A DNA stretch of 64,000 nucleotides from Hathewaya massiliensis (GCF_902143515.1 NZ_CABFVD010000001.1:744001-808000); one strand, 5' to 3'; counted from the first letter of the stretch, positions 45,365 to 54,555 are shown. Program-made: numbers and translations. Notes: generated by a model from the letters alone, not told the origin.

Positions 45365-47752
45365 TTAATAGACTGCATACACTTTAGAAACTAATACAGT
45401 CATATCATCCTTTATTTTATAATCATTTGATTTTATAGCTTCATTTAGTATTCCACAAGCTACTTCTTTAGGATCGTTACTCTTGCTCTCCTTTAAATAC
45501 TCTAATATCCAATTGCTATTTATAAGTGAAGTATCATTATAATCTAATACTCCATCACTGACCATAACTATTAGATCTCCATTTTCAATCTTTTTATCTT
45601 CTATTTCCACGTCTACCTTATCTAAGACTCCAATTGGTAAACTCTTAGATTTTATTATATTAATTTTATTCCCACTTTTTAAAAAGCTAGATACTGCTCC
45701 TACTTTCATAAACTGAGCATTACCTCTATAAAGATCTATATTGCATAAGTCTAAGGTTGAAAACTTCTCATCTTCATTAAATTTCATGCTCATAATAGAG
45801 TTAATAGTATTTATTGCTGTTATTTTATCAAATCCCGCCCTACAAAACTGATTTATCAAATCTACAGCCGCTTTACTCTCTCTACCTGCTTGCGGCCCTG
45901 ATCCCATACCATCACTAATAAGAGAAATGTAAGTACCATCTTTTAATTTGGAAAAACTATAACTATCTCCGTTGCACTTTTCTCCATCTTTACATTTAAC
46001 CGCTGCATAAGAATTAATATGAAATTTAGGTACTTCTTCAAAGGTAACTGAACAGGTGTTATTTTTCTTATCTATGGAACAGTCTTCACTAGTTATACAC
46101 ATTGCCTCACCTGTAGCCTCAGTTATATATGAGAGAACCTTCTTTGCACAAAGCTTTTTCCCTCCACATACCTTCATGGATAACTTAATTATGTTTCTTC
46201 CTCGCTCATCTTTTATGCACAAAAGACTACCATACTCTACTCTGTTTTTATCCAATATTCTTCTTATTTTATTTTCTAAATAAATATTTATATATATATT
46301 TGAATGTATTTCATCTCCAATATTATGGACTGTTTTAGCCATATTTTTTATTTGATTTGCTAGTAATTCTCTTCCCTCACATAAACTACTTTTTCTCATT
46401 TCATTAATTATATATTTATTTACTATATCCTCTGTATTTTTTATAAGTAAGGTTCTATTTATACATTTTCTTTCAATCTCATAAGGAATATCTTTTTTAT
46501 TTTCCTGATAGTTTTGTATAAGTTCAGAAAAAGCTGAATATGTATAATGTATTTCCCTACTCCAACAAATACTCTTCATATTGCAACCTGAACATACCCT
46601 ATCAGCTAAGTTTTCTATAAGAGCTGAACTCTTACTTTTTAAGGCTAATTTATCATTGTCTACTAAGCCATCTAAGGTAGATGATATATTAAATAAGAGA
46701 TCAGAAAAATTATTAATCTTATCATAATATATAGTTTTGATTCTATCTATATAAGCTTCCCCCAAGTCTTCCTTTTTATCTTCAGCATTAAAATCTAAGG
46801 TGAGTTTTTTATATACTTTGTTTGGTATAAGGATAAATCCTAATAGACTAATTAAAGCTTCAATGCCTATAAAATTAGTATTTGTACCTAAATATATCTG
46901 AATTATAAAGAAAGTTACTCCACAAGACATAGCTGTAAAATATTTTCCTGTATCTCTAAAAATACCGGATATAAGTCCACATATTCCAAATACACTTATA
47001 AATATAGGCATATCTACAGAAGTCATTCCTATTATTGCTCCTAAAGCAACACCTGTGGTTCCACCTATGGAGCTTCCACTTATATATCCAACAGCAGTTA
47101 CAAATAGGAGCCCACAAATATTCATTATGAAAACATATTTAATATTTACCCCCCATGTGCCTGCTAATATTAGAGATATTATTATGCCCATACTGACCAT
47201 TTCTTCATTATTAAATATTTTCTTTGAATCTAAAGATTTAAAGCATATTATTCCTTGATTAATAATATAATATAAAGGTAATAGACATAAAACTTCCATA
47301 AAGGAATAAAAAATACTAAAAGAAAAAGTCATCTTGTTTAATATAAACCTAGATACCATATATTCTAAAACAAGCAATACAAATATAGATATTATTTTTC
47401 TTCTTTTTTCCCTTTCATTAAAAATATAATTTACTGCTAATATGGTACTCACTGATATAAAATATATGGATATATTTTCAACCTTGTTTATTAAAGTTAA
47501 ATATCCAATTAGACTCCCTATTGATGAAGCTATAAATTCTCTCTTATCTATATGTAAAGATAAGGATATAAGCAAGGCTGTACCAAAAGGTGCCATTCCA
47601 TTTATTAGTTTAACCCTACTTATGAGAAAGCAAATTAAACCTAAACCCACATATCTTTTAACGCAATTTATAACCTCTCTCTTGGAAAACTTCTCATCAT
47701 TTTTTTCCTTTTTTATTCTTTTGTAAGGTAATACTTCTAATCCATACTGCAT
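45365..47752 (-). CDS. spoIIE: Stage II sporulation protein E (SpoIIE phosphatase)
   Basis: 795 residues. The N-terminal half has about ten membrane helices (about 30-310), followed by a central regulatory region and a C-terminal PP2C-type phosphatase (about 580-795, metal site ISLISDGMGSGPQAG near 610-624). It dephosphorylates the SpoIIAA anti-anti-sigma factor, activating sigma F in the forespore, and takes part in polar septation. Cysteines near 393-403 are also seen in clostridial homologues (my recollection). The ATG follows GGGGTGGTG. Promoter at 47788-47820 has a Spo0A-type wide spacer. Confidence 0.96.
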   Translation of the reverse strand: MQYGLEVLPYKRIKKEKNDEKFSKREVINCVKRYVGLGLICFLISRVKLINGMAPFGTALLISLSLHIDKREFIASSIGSLIGYLTLINKVENISIYFISVSTILAVNYIFNEREKRRKIISIFVLLVLEYMVSRFILNKMTFSFSIFYSFMEVLCLLPLYYIINQGIICFKSLDSKKIFNNEEMVSMGIIISLILAGTWGVNIKYVFIMNICGLLFVTAVGYISGSSIGGTTGVALGAIIGMTSVDMPIFISVFGICGLISGIFRDTGKYFTAMSCGVTFFIIQIYLGTNTNFIGIEALISLLGFILIPNKVYKKLTLDFNAEDKKEDLGEAYIDRIKTIYYDKINNFSDLLFNISSTLDGLVDNDKLALKSKSSALIENLADRVCSGCNMKSICWSREIHYTYSAFSELIQNYQENKKDIPYEIERKCINRTLLIKNTEDIVNKYIINEMRKSSLCEGRELLANQIKNMAKTVHNIGDEIHSNIYINIYLENKIRRILDKNRVEYGSLLCIKDERGRNIIKLSMKVCGGKKLCAKKVLSYITEATGEAMCITSEDCSIDKKNNTCSVTFEEVPKFHINSYAAVKCKDGEKCNGDSYSFSKLKDGTYISLISDGMGSGPQAGRESKAAVDLINQFCRAGFDKITAINTINSIMSMKFNEDEKFSTLDLCNIDLYRGNAQFMKVGAVSSFLKSGNKINIIKSKSLPIGVLDKVDVEIEDKKIENGDLIVMVSDGVLDYNDTSLINSNWILEYLKESKSNDPKEVACGILNEAIKSNDYKIKDDMTVLVSKVYAVY

Positions 47753-47787
47753 TAAAAATCACCACCCCTTTTATAAATTACGTATTC

Positions 47788-47820
47788 ATTATAACAAAAA
47801 CCTATGGAAATATTTGTCAT
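47788..47820 (-). promoter_or_regulatory. spoIIE promoter with 21 bp spacer
   Basis: Minus strand: ATGACA (47815-47820), 21 bp, TATAAT (47788-47793). B. subtilis spoIIE and spoIIG have the same over-long spacing and need Spo0A~P. A near-match to a 0A box (TTACGAA on the minus strand, 47842-47848) lies about 65 bp upstream of the expected start. Confidence 0.65.
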
Positions 47821-47906
47821 AAAGTGGTGTCTTAATTTTTTTTCGTAAGACAGGAATCCTTTTTATATGTATTTTTTTACCATCTTTTATAGGTACTACT
47901 TTTTAA

Positions 47907-48026
47907 CTATATAAACAGATTTCTTAGCTTTAAAGGGGGTTTTACTCCCTCTAAGGCTTATTAACAGAATTCTTATGAGTTTTACTCCTTAAAAGTCGTT
48001 ATACTTTAGGGAAAATCATTATCTAG
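47907..48026 (+). repeat. Family E intergenic repeat, copy 2
   Basis: Aligns with the reverse complement of 6428-6541 (core 39/54 identical without gaps). It has two TTTTACTCC motifs 38 bp apart. It abuts, and slightly overlaps, the family A copy. Confidence 0.55.
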
Positions 48027-48138
48027 GGAGTTAGCCGCTCTTTTCTCCCACTTTAAAGAAAAGCAGAAAGTCCAAATCTTGGATTTGGTAGGAATCGCTT
48101 TCACAGAGTGCCATGGGAGTATCAGTGCGGATAGTCAT
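48018..48138 (-). repeat. Family A intergenic repeat, full copy with intact core hairpin
   Basis: 121 bp. The minus strand carries CTCCCATGGCACTCTGTGAAA, the perfect hairpin CCAAATC-CAA-GATTTGG, TTTCTTTAAAGTGGGAG, GAAAAGAGC and a CTAGATAA end. It is in opposite orientation to the copies at 10801 and 24876. Confidence 0.75.
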
Positions 48139-48189
48139 GGTATAAAGGAAAATAATAAGATGAGAACAGTATATATGTTAGTCTTAAAA

Positions 48190-48220
48190 TAAAAAAAGTT
48201 GTTGAATAATCAACAACTTT
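48190..48220 (-). terminator. Terminator of the tRNA cluster
   Basis: AAAGTTGTTGA pairs with TCAACAACTTT around a 3 nt loop; the minus strand continues with a T run. Confidence 0.9.
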
Positions 48221-48222
48221 CT

Positions 48223-48299
48223 TGGTAGCGGAAATAGGACTTGAACCTACGACACTTCGGGTATGAACCGAATGCTCTAGCCAGCTGAGCTATTCCGCC
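48223..48299 (-). tRNA. tRNA-Met (CAT), elongator
   Basis: 77 nt with CCA. Acceptor GGCGGAA, anticodon loop in GGTTCATACCC, D arm AGCTCAGCTGGCTAGAGC; matches Bacillus elongator tRNA-Met. Confidence 0.9.
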
Positions 48300-48304
48300 A
48301 TGTT

Positions 48305-48380
<76 letters not shown>

Positions 48381-48385
48381 ATGTT

Positions 48386-48474
48386 TGGTGCTGAAGACCG
48401 GAATCGAACCGGTACGGTGTGTTAGCACCGCAGGATTTTAAGTCCTGTGCGTCTGCCTGTTCCGCCACTTCAGC
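48386..48474 (-). tRNA. tRNA-Leu (TAA), copy 1
   Basis: 89 nt with CCA and a long variable arm (CGGTGCTAACACACCG). Anticodon TAA in GGACTTAAAATCC. Confidence 0.95.
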
Positions 48475-48514
48475 ATGTTTTCTTATTTAAATTTATAGAC
48501 ACTAAAAACAAATT

Positions 48515-48590
<76 letters not shown>

Positions 48591-48595
48591 ATATC

Positions 48596-48684
48596 TGGTG
48601 CTGAAGACCGGAATCGAACCGGTACGGTGTGTTAGCACCGCAGGATTTTAAGTCCTGTGCGTCTGCCTGTTCCGCCACTTCAGC
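48596..48684 (-). tRNA. tRNA-Leu (TAA), copy 2
   Basis: Identical in sequence to copy 1, displaced by 210 bp; first gene of the cluster transcript. Confidence 0.95.
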
Positions 48685-48720
48685 ATGTTTTTTTATAATT
48701 CGTGTCCTGCAACAAGTGTA

Positions 48721-48749
48721 ATTATATATTAATATAAATAATAAGTCAA
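48721..48749 (-). promoter_or_regulatory. Promoter of the tRNA cluster
   Basis: Minus strand: TTGACT (48744-48749), 17 bp spacer, consensus TATAAT (48721-48726), about 30 bp upstream of the first tRNA-Leu. Confidence 0.88.
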
Positions 48750-48784
48750 TAGTTTTTTATAAAATAATTTAACTTGTAAATTCA

Positions 48785-48817
48785 AAAGCTAGATAGCTTA
48801 TAATTAGCTTCTAGCTT
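48785..48817 (-). terminator. Terminator of the yabP-yabQ-divIC-S1 gene group
   Basis: AAGCTAGA-AGCT pairs with AGCT-TCTAGCTT with one bulge, then TTTTGAATTT on the minus strand. It separates this group from the tRNA cluster. Confidence 0.65.
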
Positions 48818-48848
48818 ATATTTTGAAAATAAATTACTTTATTAACTA

Positions 48849-49268
48849 TTATTTAGTCTTCTTTTTACCACCACTACCTTGATTCTTATTAACCTTAAAT
48901 GTTTTCATATCTTTTAGCTTCTCTTCACTTTCTTTTAAAAACTTAGATAAGCTATCTTCAAAGTTTGAGGAATTTAATCTATTTTTCTCTCTACTCCAAT
49001 CCACTTCTTGAGGGGCACTAGTTTTTTTAGGTCTTTCTTCCTCTATTTGTTTCATGGATAAGCTAATTTTCCCATCCTCATCAATGGATATAACTTTTAC
49101 TTTAACAATTTCATTTTCTTTTAAATGCTTATTTATATCTTTTACAAAAGTCTTAGATATTTCAGATATATGTAATAAGCCTGTTTTTCCCTCCACTTCC
49201 ACAAATGCTCCAAATTTTGTAATGTTAACTATTTTGCCTTCTATAATGCTTCCTGGTTTTAAAGACAT
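48849..49268 (-). CDS. S1 RNA-binding domain protein (YabR-like)
   Basis: 139 residues. One S1/OB-fold domain (about 1-75: GSIIEGKIVNITKFGAFVEV, LLHISEIS, VKVKVISID) is followed by a charged, disordered C-terminal half ending in a Lys/Gly-rich tail. RNA-binding; in B. subtilis yabR has the same position after divIC and its role is unclear, as are links to general-stress or polynucleotide phosphorylase-like factors. The ATG follows GGAGGATA. 39 bp after divIC. Confidence 0.88.
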   Translation of the reverse strand: MSLKPGSIIEGKIVNITKFGAFVEVEGKTGLLHISEISKTFVKDINKHLKENEIVKVKVISIDEDGKISLSMKQIEEERPKKTSAPQEVDWSREKNRLNSSNFEDSLSKFLKESEEKLKDMKTFKVNKNQGSGGKKKTK

Positions 49269-49307
49269 GGAAAAAGTATCCTCCTTAAAATAAAATATTT
49301 ATGTAAT

Positions 49308-49580
49308 TTATTTTTTCTTATCTATAATAGTTGATTCACCTTTGTGAATAAGCCCCAACCTCTCTCTTGCAATTTTTTCCACATATTGATCACTTTCAGA
49401 CATTTTAACTTCATCTTTTAATCGTTCATTCTCTTTTTTAACTTCTTCAATTTCAACATTCCACTTTTTAATTTCTTTGTTTTGGTTATGAATATTTATT
49501 TGTTGCGAAATAAGTGTATATACTACATAAATACTTCCCAAAAATATAACCACTTTTTTAGAATTTTTAAATCTTTTCAT
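49308..49580 (-). CDS. divIC: Septum formation initiator DivIC/FtsB family
   Basis: 90 residues. One N-terminal membrane helix (about 9-25) and an extracellular coiled coil (about 33-65) with the family's conserved VEKIARERLGLIHKGES near 67-83. A bitopic divisome protein that pairs with FtsL. Synteny with yabP, yabQ and the S1 gene supports DivIC identity. It is shorter than B. subtilis DivIC (125) because the N-terminal cytoplasmic part is reduced. Confidence 0.88.
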   Translation of the reverse strand: MKRFKNSKKVVIFLGSIYVVYTLISQQINIHNQNKEIKKWNVEIEEVKKENERLKDEVKMSESDQYVEKIARERLGLIHKGESTIIDKKK

Positions 49581-49622
49581 AGTATATCACACCTTTCCCA
49601 TTTGGTAAATTAATAAATATAA

Positions 49623-50021
49623 TTAATCTTTGAAGCTTTTATTAATTTTATATAAAATAAACTCTATTGGAAACATAATATATTTAAAGCTTATTCTAAT
49701 AATCTTGTATATAAACTTATTTAGATTATACAATAATACTATAAATAAATCACTTAAAATATTTAAATATATTATCATTCCTATAAAAATTAACAAATAT
49801 ATATATATACTAACATATGCATAGTTTGTATACAACAAAAATGTAAATACTAAAATCGAGGTAAATATCCAAAAAAGTATATCTTCCACAGCAGTTATTA
49901 CTTTATTAGGATTAGATGATCCCCTTATTAATCTGTATATATCAAATAATATACCAGTTAAAATTCCAGCTAACATACTAAATATAAATAATCTTAATTG
50001 AAAACCAATAGAAAATAACAT
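49623..50021 (-). CDS. yabQ: Spore cortex protein YabQ
   Basis: 132 residues with four or so hydrophobic segments (about 5-25, 44-62, 68-88, and an amphipathic C-terminal region). Identified by position between yabP and divIC and by the YabQ hallmark near residues 18-32 (AGILTGILFDIYRLIRG). In B. subtilis it is needed for spore cortex formation in the mother cell. Expected to be sigma E dependent; no sigma E promoter was convincing. 8 bp after yabP. Confidence 0.85.
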   Translation of the reverse strand: MLFSIGFQLRLFIFSMLAGILTGILFDIYRLIRGSSNPNKVITAVEDILFWIFTSILVFTFLLYTNYAYVSIYIYLLIFIGMIIYLNILSDLFIVLLYNLNKFIYKIIRISFKYIMFPIEFILYKINKSFKD

Positions 50022-50029
50022 TATGTCAC

Positions 50030-50323
50030 CTACTTAAAAAGTCTTTTTAATATAGACTCTTCTTTTAGTGATTTTTTATCATTTTTATATATACAAGAAT
50101 TAATTGTGCCAGTTATACTTACCTCTCCATTAGTTACATCTAATCTGTTCATTTTTAGATTATGACCTTTTACATTTAATCCTCCTAATTTAGTACTTAA
50201 TATTATTTCTTCTTCATTAAAACTTATAACTTCCAAAACACCATCTATATCTAGTTTTTCTCTGTTCTTTAATTTTAAGCCACCTTTATTTTCTTCTATA
50301 TTCATACCTTTTTTTACTTCCAT
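50030..50323 (-). CDS. yabP: Sporulation protein YabP
   Basis: 97 residues. Beta-rich YabP/YqfC domain: NREKLDIDGVLEVISFNEEEIILST then GLNVKGHNLKMNRLDVTNGEVSITG. It is a mother-cell sporulation protein in B. subtilis, acting with YabQ. The ATG follows GGGGAGGA. First gene of the yabP-yabQ-divIC group. Confidence 0.9.
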   Translation of the reverse strand: MEVKKGMNIEENKGGLKLKNREKLDIDGVLEVISFNEEEIILSTKLGGLNVKGHNLKMNRLDVTNGEVSITGTINSCIYKNDKKSLKEESILKRLFK

Positions 50324-50624
50324 ATAATCCTCCCCATATATAATGCTAATTTATCCTACTTATTCTAATTATAAAACAGATATACCGTTGCCTTTTATTC
50401 TTAAAGTAATTGTATAATCTGCTTAATGTGCCTTATAATTATTTAACTTACTTCAGTAAAACTCCCCTCTGAATTAAGTTTCAATATATATATATGCTAT
50501 AACTTTTAAATAAATTCTTTAAGTTAGTCTAAAACTAGTATACAAAATAAAAGAGTAATGAATTAGACTTGTACCAATTCACTACTCTTTTTAAATTAAA
50601 ATAACTAATATTAAAATAAACGTA
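50324..50624. other. Spacer between rqcP and yabP
   Basis: About 300 bp, very AT-rich. It holds the rqcP terminator at 50549-50592 and presumably the yabP promoter near 50350-50450; no reliable boxes. Confidence 0.4.
50549..50592 (-). terminator. Terminator of rqcP
   Basis: AAAAGAGTA-TGAATT pairs with AATTCA-TACTCTTTT (one mismatch); the minus strand continues ATTTTG. Confidence 0.75.
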
Positions 50625-50888
50625 TTACTCTTCTTCTGCATCTTTACCAGAGATTATTTCATACATTTCCTTTGCCTCTTCTTTTTTTACATGTTCTGCT
50701 ATGTTAACTATTTTAGCCTTTAAAGTATCTTTTGCAAATACAATTTCTATAATGTCATTTTCCTTTATGGTTGTACTTGCTTTAGCTTCTTTCCCATTTA
50801 TAAGTACTCTTCCACTATCACAGATTTCTTTTGCTTTGGTTCTTCTTTTAATTATTCTAGAAACTTTTAAATATTTATCTAATCTCAT
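50625..50888 (-). CDS. rqcP: S4-domain protein RqcP (Hsp15/YabO family)
   Basis: 87 residues. S4 RNA-binding domain from the N-terminus (MRLDKYLKVSRIIKRRTKAKEI, then GRVLINGKEAKAS). RqcP acts with RqcH in ribosome-associated quality control, stabilising tRNA during alanine tailing. The start is placed at the ATG at 50886-50888, 7 nt after AGGGG; a GTG six codons upstream is less well placed. Acidic C-terminal tail. Confidence 0.92.
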   Translation of the reverse strand: MRLDKYLKVSRIIKRRTKAKEICDSGRVLINGKEAKASTTIKENDIIEIVFAKDTLKAKIVNIAEHVKKEEAKEMYEIISGKDAEEE

Positions 50889-50928
50889 GCCCATTCCCCT
50901 TTTCACAATATTATTGGAGGATTAAAAT

Positions 50929-50959
50929 AAAAAACCCAGATTTACACCTAGGTTTTTTT
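50929..50959 (-). terminator. Terminator of hup
   Basis: AACCTAG pairs with CTGGGTT through one G-U pair, followed on the minus strand by TTTTATTTT. Confidence 0.75.
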
Positions 50960-50972
50960 ATCCTCTATAAAA

Positions 50973-51248
50973 CTACTTGTTTACTCTTTCTTTGAACTCT
51001 TTTCCAGCCTTGAAAACTGGAGCTACTGATGCAGGAATATCTATTTCTTCTTTAGTTCTTGGGTTTCTTCCTTTTCTAGCAGCTCTTTTTCTAGTTTCAA
51101 AAGTTCCAAAACCAATTAATTGTACTTTTTCATCTTTTTCTAGAGCTTCCTCTACTGCCTCTATAAATGCTTTTAAAGCAGCTTCTGCATCTTTTTTAGT
51201 TAATTTAGATTTTTCACTCATAACAGTAATTAATTCCGCTTTATTCAC
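50973..51248 (-). CDS. hup: DNA-binding protein HU
   Basis: 91 residues. Nucleoid protein of the HU/IHF family: N-terminal helices, then GFGTFETRKRAARKGRNPRTKEEI with the family's DNA-intercalating arm and Pro (NP). The start is GTG, preceded by a near-perfect AAGGAGGTAA. A candidate promoter is TTGAAG-17-TGTACT near 51279-51307. Same position as the hbs-like gene in other clostridia. Confidence 0.96.
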   Translation of the reverse strand: MNKAELITVMSEKSKLTKKDAEAALKAFIEAVEEALEKDEKVQLIGFGTFETRKRAARKGRNPRTKEEIDIPASVAPVFKAGKEFKERVNK

Positions 51249-51377
51249 CTTAGTTACCTCCTTAAATTAAAGTCTACTCATTGTTAGAGTACACTATAGA
51301 ATAGCTTATTCTTCAAAAGATTTTAAAATCCTTCTTTTTATATAATTTTTTGTTTTAAAAATTATCGAATTTAAAAC

Positions 51378-52826
51378 TTACCTATCCTTTTTAGCTAAAT
51401 CCCAAAGTTTATCCATTTCATCTAAAGTCATCTTTTCAATGTCATACCCATTTTCTTTAGCCTTATTCTCAATAAATTCAAATCGATTTATAAACTTTTC
51501 AGTGGTATGATTTATAGCTTCTTCAGGATCAATTTCTAAAAATCTACATACGTTTACAGTGGCAAATATTAAGTCCCCTAGCTCATCTAATATTTTTTCC
51601 CTATTTTTTGAATTATATACTTCTTTAACTTCAAAATATTCTTCCTGTACTTTTTCCAAGGCAGGTTCTATACTATTCCAATCAAATCCTACCTTAGCAG
51701 CCTTCTTTTGAACTTTTTCTGCCCTTATTAAACCTGGCAGACTTTTAGAAATATGTTTTAGCTGTTCAGTATATGAAGCATAAGCTTTCTCTTGTTTTTT
51801 TATTTCTTCCCAATTATCTAATACATCTTGCGAACTGTCAAGATTTATTTTACCAAATATATGAGGATGCCTGTTTATCATCTTTTCACAGATTTCATTT
51901 GTAACATCATAGATATTAAAGTATCCCTCTTCTTTTCCTATTTTAGCATGAAATACAACTTGTAACAACAAATCTCCTAATTCCTCTGCTAAATTTTCTG
52001 GGTCTTCTTCATCTATGGCATCTATAACCTCATAAGCTTCTTCTATTAAACATCTTCTAAGGGATTTATGATCCTGTTCTAAGTCCCATGGACATCCATC
52101 ATCCCCTCTTAGAACATCTATTATACCTACTAAATCATAAAAATCCTTTAATGCCTTTGTATCTTTAGGAACATATATAGATGTTAAATAATCTATATCT
52201 TCTTGTCTATCTAATTCATATAGTTTTATTTTCCTTACACTTTCTACGCCTTTTATACCAGCACCTCTTACAAAATATATATCAGCACTATCATTATAAT
52301 ATTCAGATAAAGCAAGTTTAACCTCTGAGGCTATTAAATTGTTATATACTTGAGTTATTATTAGTCCTGTACTGTTATGTAATATGATCTTATTTATTTC
52401 AAATGCATCTACAATCTTAATCCCTTCAATTGGATCTAATTTAAGACTTTCCATCATTGCTTCAACAAAGCTTACTGCAGGTAATATCTCATATTCTACA
52501 TTTTGTTCTCTGCAAAGTTCTATAATCATTAAAACAGATTTTTCAGCAACTAAGGGGTGCCCTGGAACTGCATACACTATATTTTTAAGTTCTTCATGTT
52601 TAGTTACTATATCTTTAGCAATAGCTGAATATACATCATCAAAACTATCATAGGCTTCATAAAAACTATCATAAGTTTTAAAATTTATATTTAAAGATCT
52701 TATATAATCTACAGTTGGATGTTTTTCTGTTCTAAAAAATATATTTTCACAACTTTTTAAGGCATCTATAGTGCCAAGTGTTAAGGAATTTTTATCTCCT
52801 GGTCCCAATCCCAAAATCTTAATCAT
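51378..52826 (-). CDS. mazG: MazG nucleotide pyrophosphohydrolase with N-terminal methylase-like domain (YabN)
   Basis: 482 residues. The N-terminal ~220 residues are a tetrapyrrole methylase-like domain (MIKILGLGPGDKNSLT start and AVPGHPLVAE). Two MazG modules follow (about 235-330 and 385-470), the first with GCPWDLEQDHKSLRRCLIEE and EELGDLLLQV. It hydrolyses non-canonical NTPs. B. subtilis YabN has the same fusion and position. ATG after GGAGAGTG. Confidence 0.94.
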   Translation of the reverse strand: MIKILGLGPGDKNSLTLGTIDALKSCENIFFRTEKHPTVDYIRSLNINFKTYDSFYEAYDSFDDVYSAIAKDIVTKHEELKNIVYAVPGHPLVAEKSVLMIIELCREQNVEYEILPAVSFVEAMMESLKLDPIEGIKIVDAFEINKIILHNSTGLIITQVYNNLIASEVKLALSEYYNDSADIYFVRGAGIKGVESVRKIKLYELDRQEDIDYLTSIYVPKDTKALKDFYDLVGIIDVLRGDDGCPWDLEQDHKSLRRCLIEEAYEVIDAIDEEDPENLAEELGDLLLQVVFHAKIGKEEGYFNIYDVTNEICEKMINRHPHIFGKINLDSSQDVLDNWEEIKKQEKAYASYTEQLKHISKSLPGLIRAEKVQKKAAKVGFDWNSIEPALEKVQEEYFEVKEVYNSKNREKILDELGDLIFATVNVCRFLEIDPEEAINHTTEKFINRFEFIENKAKENGYDIEKMTLDEMDKLWDLAKKDR

Positions 52827-52952
52827 AGGCTAATCACTCTCCTTCTTAAGTATTTTACCATATATTAATCTTATTAAATACTAGATTTTAAAAAACTTCA
52901 ACGCTCTTCTTTCCCTATATATTATAGTTGTAAAATAATATAATTATTTAAT

Positions 52953-54488
52953 TTAAGAAACTTTAAACCTACTCTTTATCTCTTTATAACTAAAAATTCT
53001 AAGAATTAATACTGCTAAGGAATAAATAATAACACCAATTAATATAGCTGACAGACAAGCTAAATCGTTACTTAAGGTGTAAAAATATATATACTTATAC
53101 CCTAATATAACTGAGATAGACATAATTATTGACGCAAAGGCTGGCTTCACAATACACTCATAAAAACTTATTGTCATGGCTAACTTTCTTTTAATCAACA
53201 CAACATTTAAAACACAAGATATTATATAGCCAATTGTAGATCCAATTACAGCACCATATATATTTATTTTAGGTATTGGAACTAAAACATAGGTTATTGC
53301 AATTTTAGCTATACATCCTATAGCTAAGTTTTTAACAGGTGCATAAAAATTATTCATAGCTTGAAGTAAAGTTGTAGTACATTGGCTAAGGATTATAAAT
53401 GGTAGTGACAGTGACATATATTTTAAAATTATATACCCCCCTGTGTCCCCCCTAAAAACTAAATTCATTATAGGGTATGCAAGAAAATAAAGTCCCATAG
53501 ATGACGGAATTGATATTACACTAGAAATTTTTATTGAACCTTCCACCTTATTTTGAAGCTCACCCCTTCTATTCTTTATATATGCTTCCGCCACTATAGG
53601 TACTATGGATGTACATAAGGCTACAGATAATGCTAAAGGTACGTGAGCTAAAGTAGCAGACTTTCCTGTTAATTGTCCATATAGTATAGCAGCTTCTTTA
53701 GTAGTAAATCCAGCTTTAAGCAAACTTCTAGGAACTACTATAGAATCTACTAGTCCCATAATTGTTCCTATAACTGCTCCAAAGGAAAAAGGAACTGCAT
53801 TTTTAAGTATATCCCCAATCACCGGCCCTACAGTTGTGTTATTAACCTTGGGTAGGTATTTAGATACTTTTAAATACTTTATAATTAAGTAAAAAAGTCC
53901 TAATATAGAACCTATTAAGGCTCCTAAAGCTGCTCCTCCTGCAGCATACTCAATTCCCAAAGGAAATAATATATATGCAAGTCCTACCCCTCCAACTACT
54001 CTCCCTATCTGTTCTATTATTTGAGATACAGCTGTAGGATTCATGTTATGTAAGCCTTGGAAAAAACCTCTTAATATGCCCATTGCTATTACAAATATTG
54101 GAGCTAAAGCTGTGGCTATAAACGCATAATATGATTTTGTATCCCATCTTAGGGATTCTATTATGTTTGTTGAAAAAAATATAAGTAAAAAGGAAAATCC
54201 TAAAGCCACAGGAATCATTATTAAAAAGCTAGATCGTAAAACTTTTACTATACCTCCTTTATTATTCTTTGTATTCATTTCAGAAATTATTTTAGATACA
54301 GCTATGGGGATTCCTGAAGATACCGCAATAAATGTAAGATACAAGGGATATGACATTTGATAATACCCCATTCCTTCATCGCCAAGGAGTAACTGTATTG
54401 GAACTCTAAAAAATAGCCCTAAAAACCTTGCAAATATTCCAGCCAAGCCTAAAATGATAGTCCCTTTTATCAAGGTCTGTTTTTTCAT
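52953..54488 (-). CDS. Polysaccharide flippase, SpoVB/YabM family (MOP superfamily)
   Basis: 511 residues, about 14 membrane helices, MatE-like/MurJ-like fold. By position (YabM, between spoVT and mazG) and family it likely flips a lipid-linked glycan in cortex or envelope assembly. The N-terminus FFRVPIQLLLGDEGMGYYQ is the family signature. SpoVB itself is elsewhere in B. subtilis, so a functional assignment to SpoVB is not safe. ATG after TTGGGGGTA. Confidence 0.9.
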   Translation of the reverse strand: MKKQTLIKGTIILGLAGIFARFLGLFFRVPIQLLLGDEGMGYYQMSYPLYLTFIAVSSGIPIAVSKIISEMNTKNNKGGIVKVLRSSFLIMIPVALGFSFLLIFFSTNIIESLRWDTKSYYAFIATALAPIFVIAMGILRGFFQGLHNMNPTAVSQIIEQIGRVVGGVGLAYILFPLGIEYAAGGAALGALIGSILGLFYLIIKYLKVSKYLPKVNNTTVGPVIGDILKNAVPFSFGAVIGTIMGLVDSIVVPRSLLKAGFTTKEAAILYGQLTGKSATLAHVPLALSVALCTSIVPIVAEAYIKNRRGELQNKVEGSIKISSVISIPSSMGLYFLAYPIMNLVFRGDTGGYIILKYMSLSLPFIILSQCTTTLLQAMNNFYAPVKNLAIGCIAKIAITYVLVPIPKINIYGAVIGSTIGYIISCVLNVVLIKRKLAMTISFYECIVKPAFASIIMSISVILGYKYIYFYTLSNDLACLSAILIGVIIYSLAVLILRIFSYKEIKSRFKVS

Positions 54489-54555
54489 AAAAATACCCCC
54501 AATTATAAAACTACTTTATATTAAATATACTTTTTTATTGATGGTATTATTACTG

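Larger units (their letters stand above)
47821..48189. other. Region between spoIIE and the tRNA cluster
   Basis: No gene. Almost all of it is occupied by the family E repeat copy 2 and the family A repeat copy, placed end to end. Confidence 0.5.

Noticed and set aside
52953-54488. Assignment of the flippase as SpoVB
   Set aside because: Position corresponds to YabM, a paralogue; sequence alone read by eye cannot separate the two.
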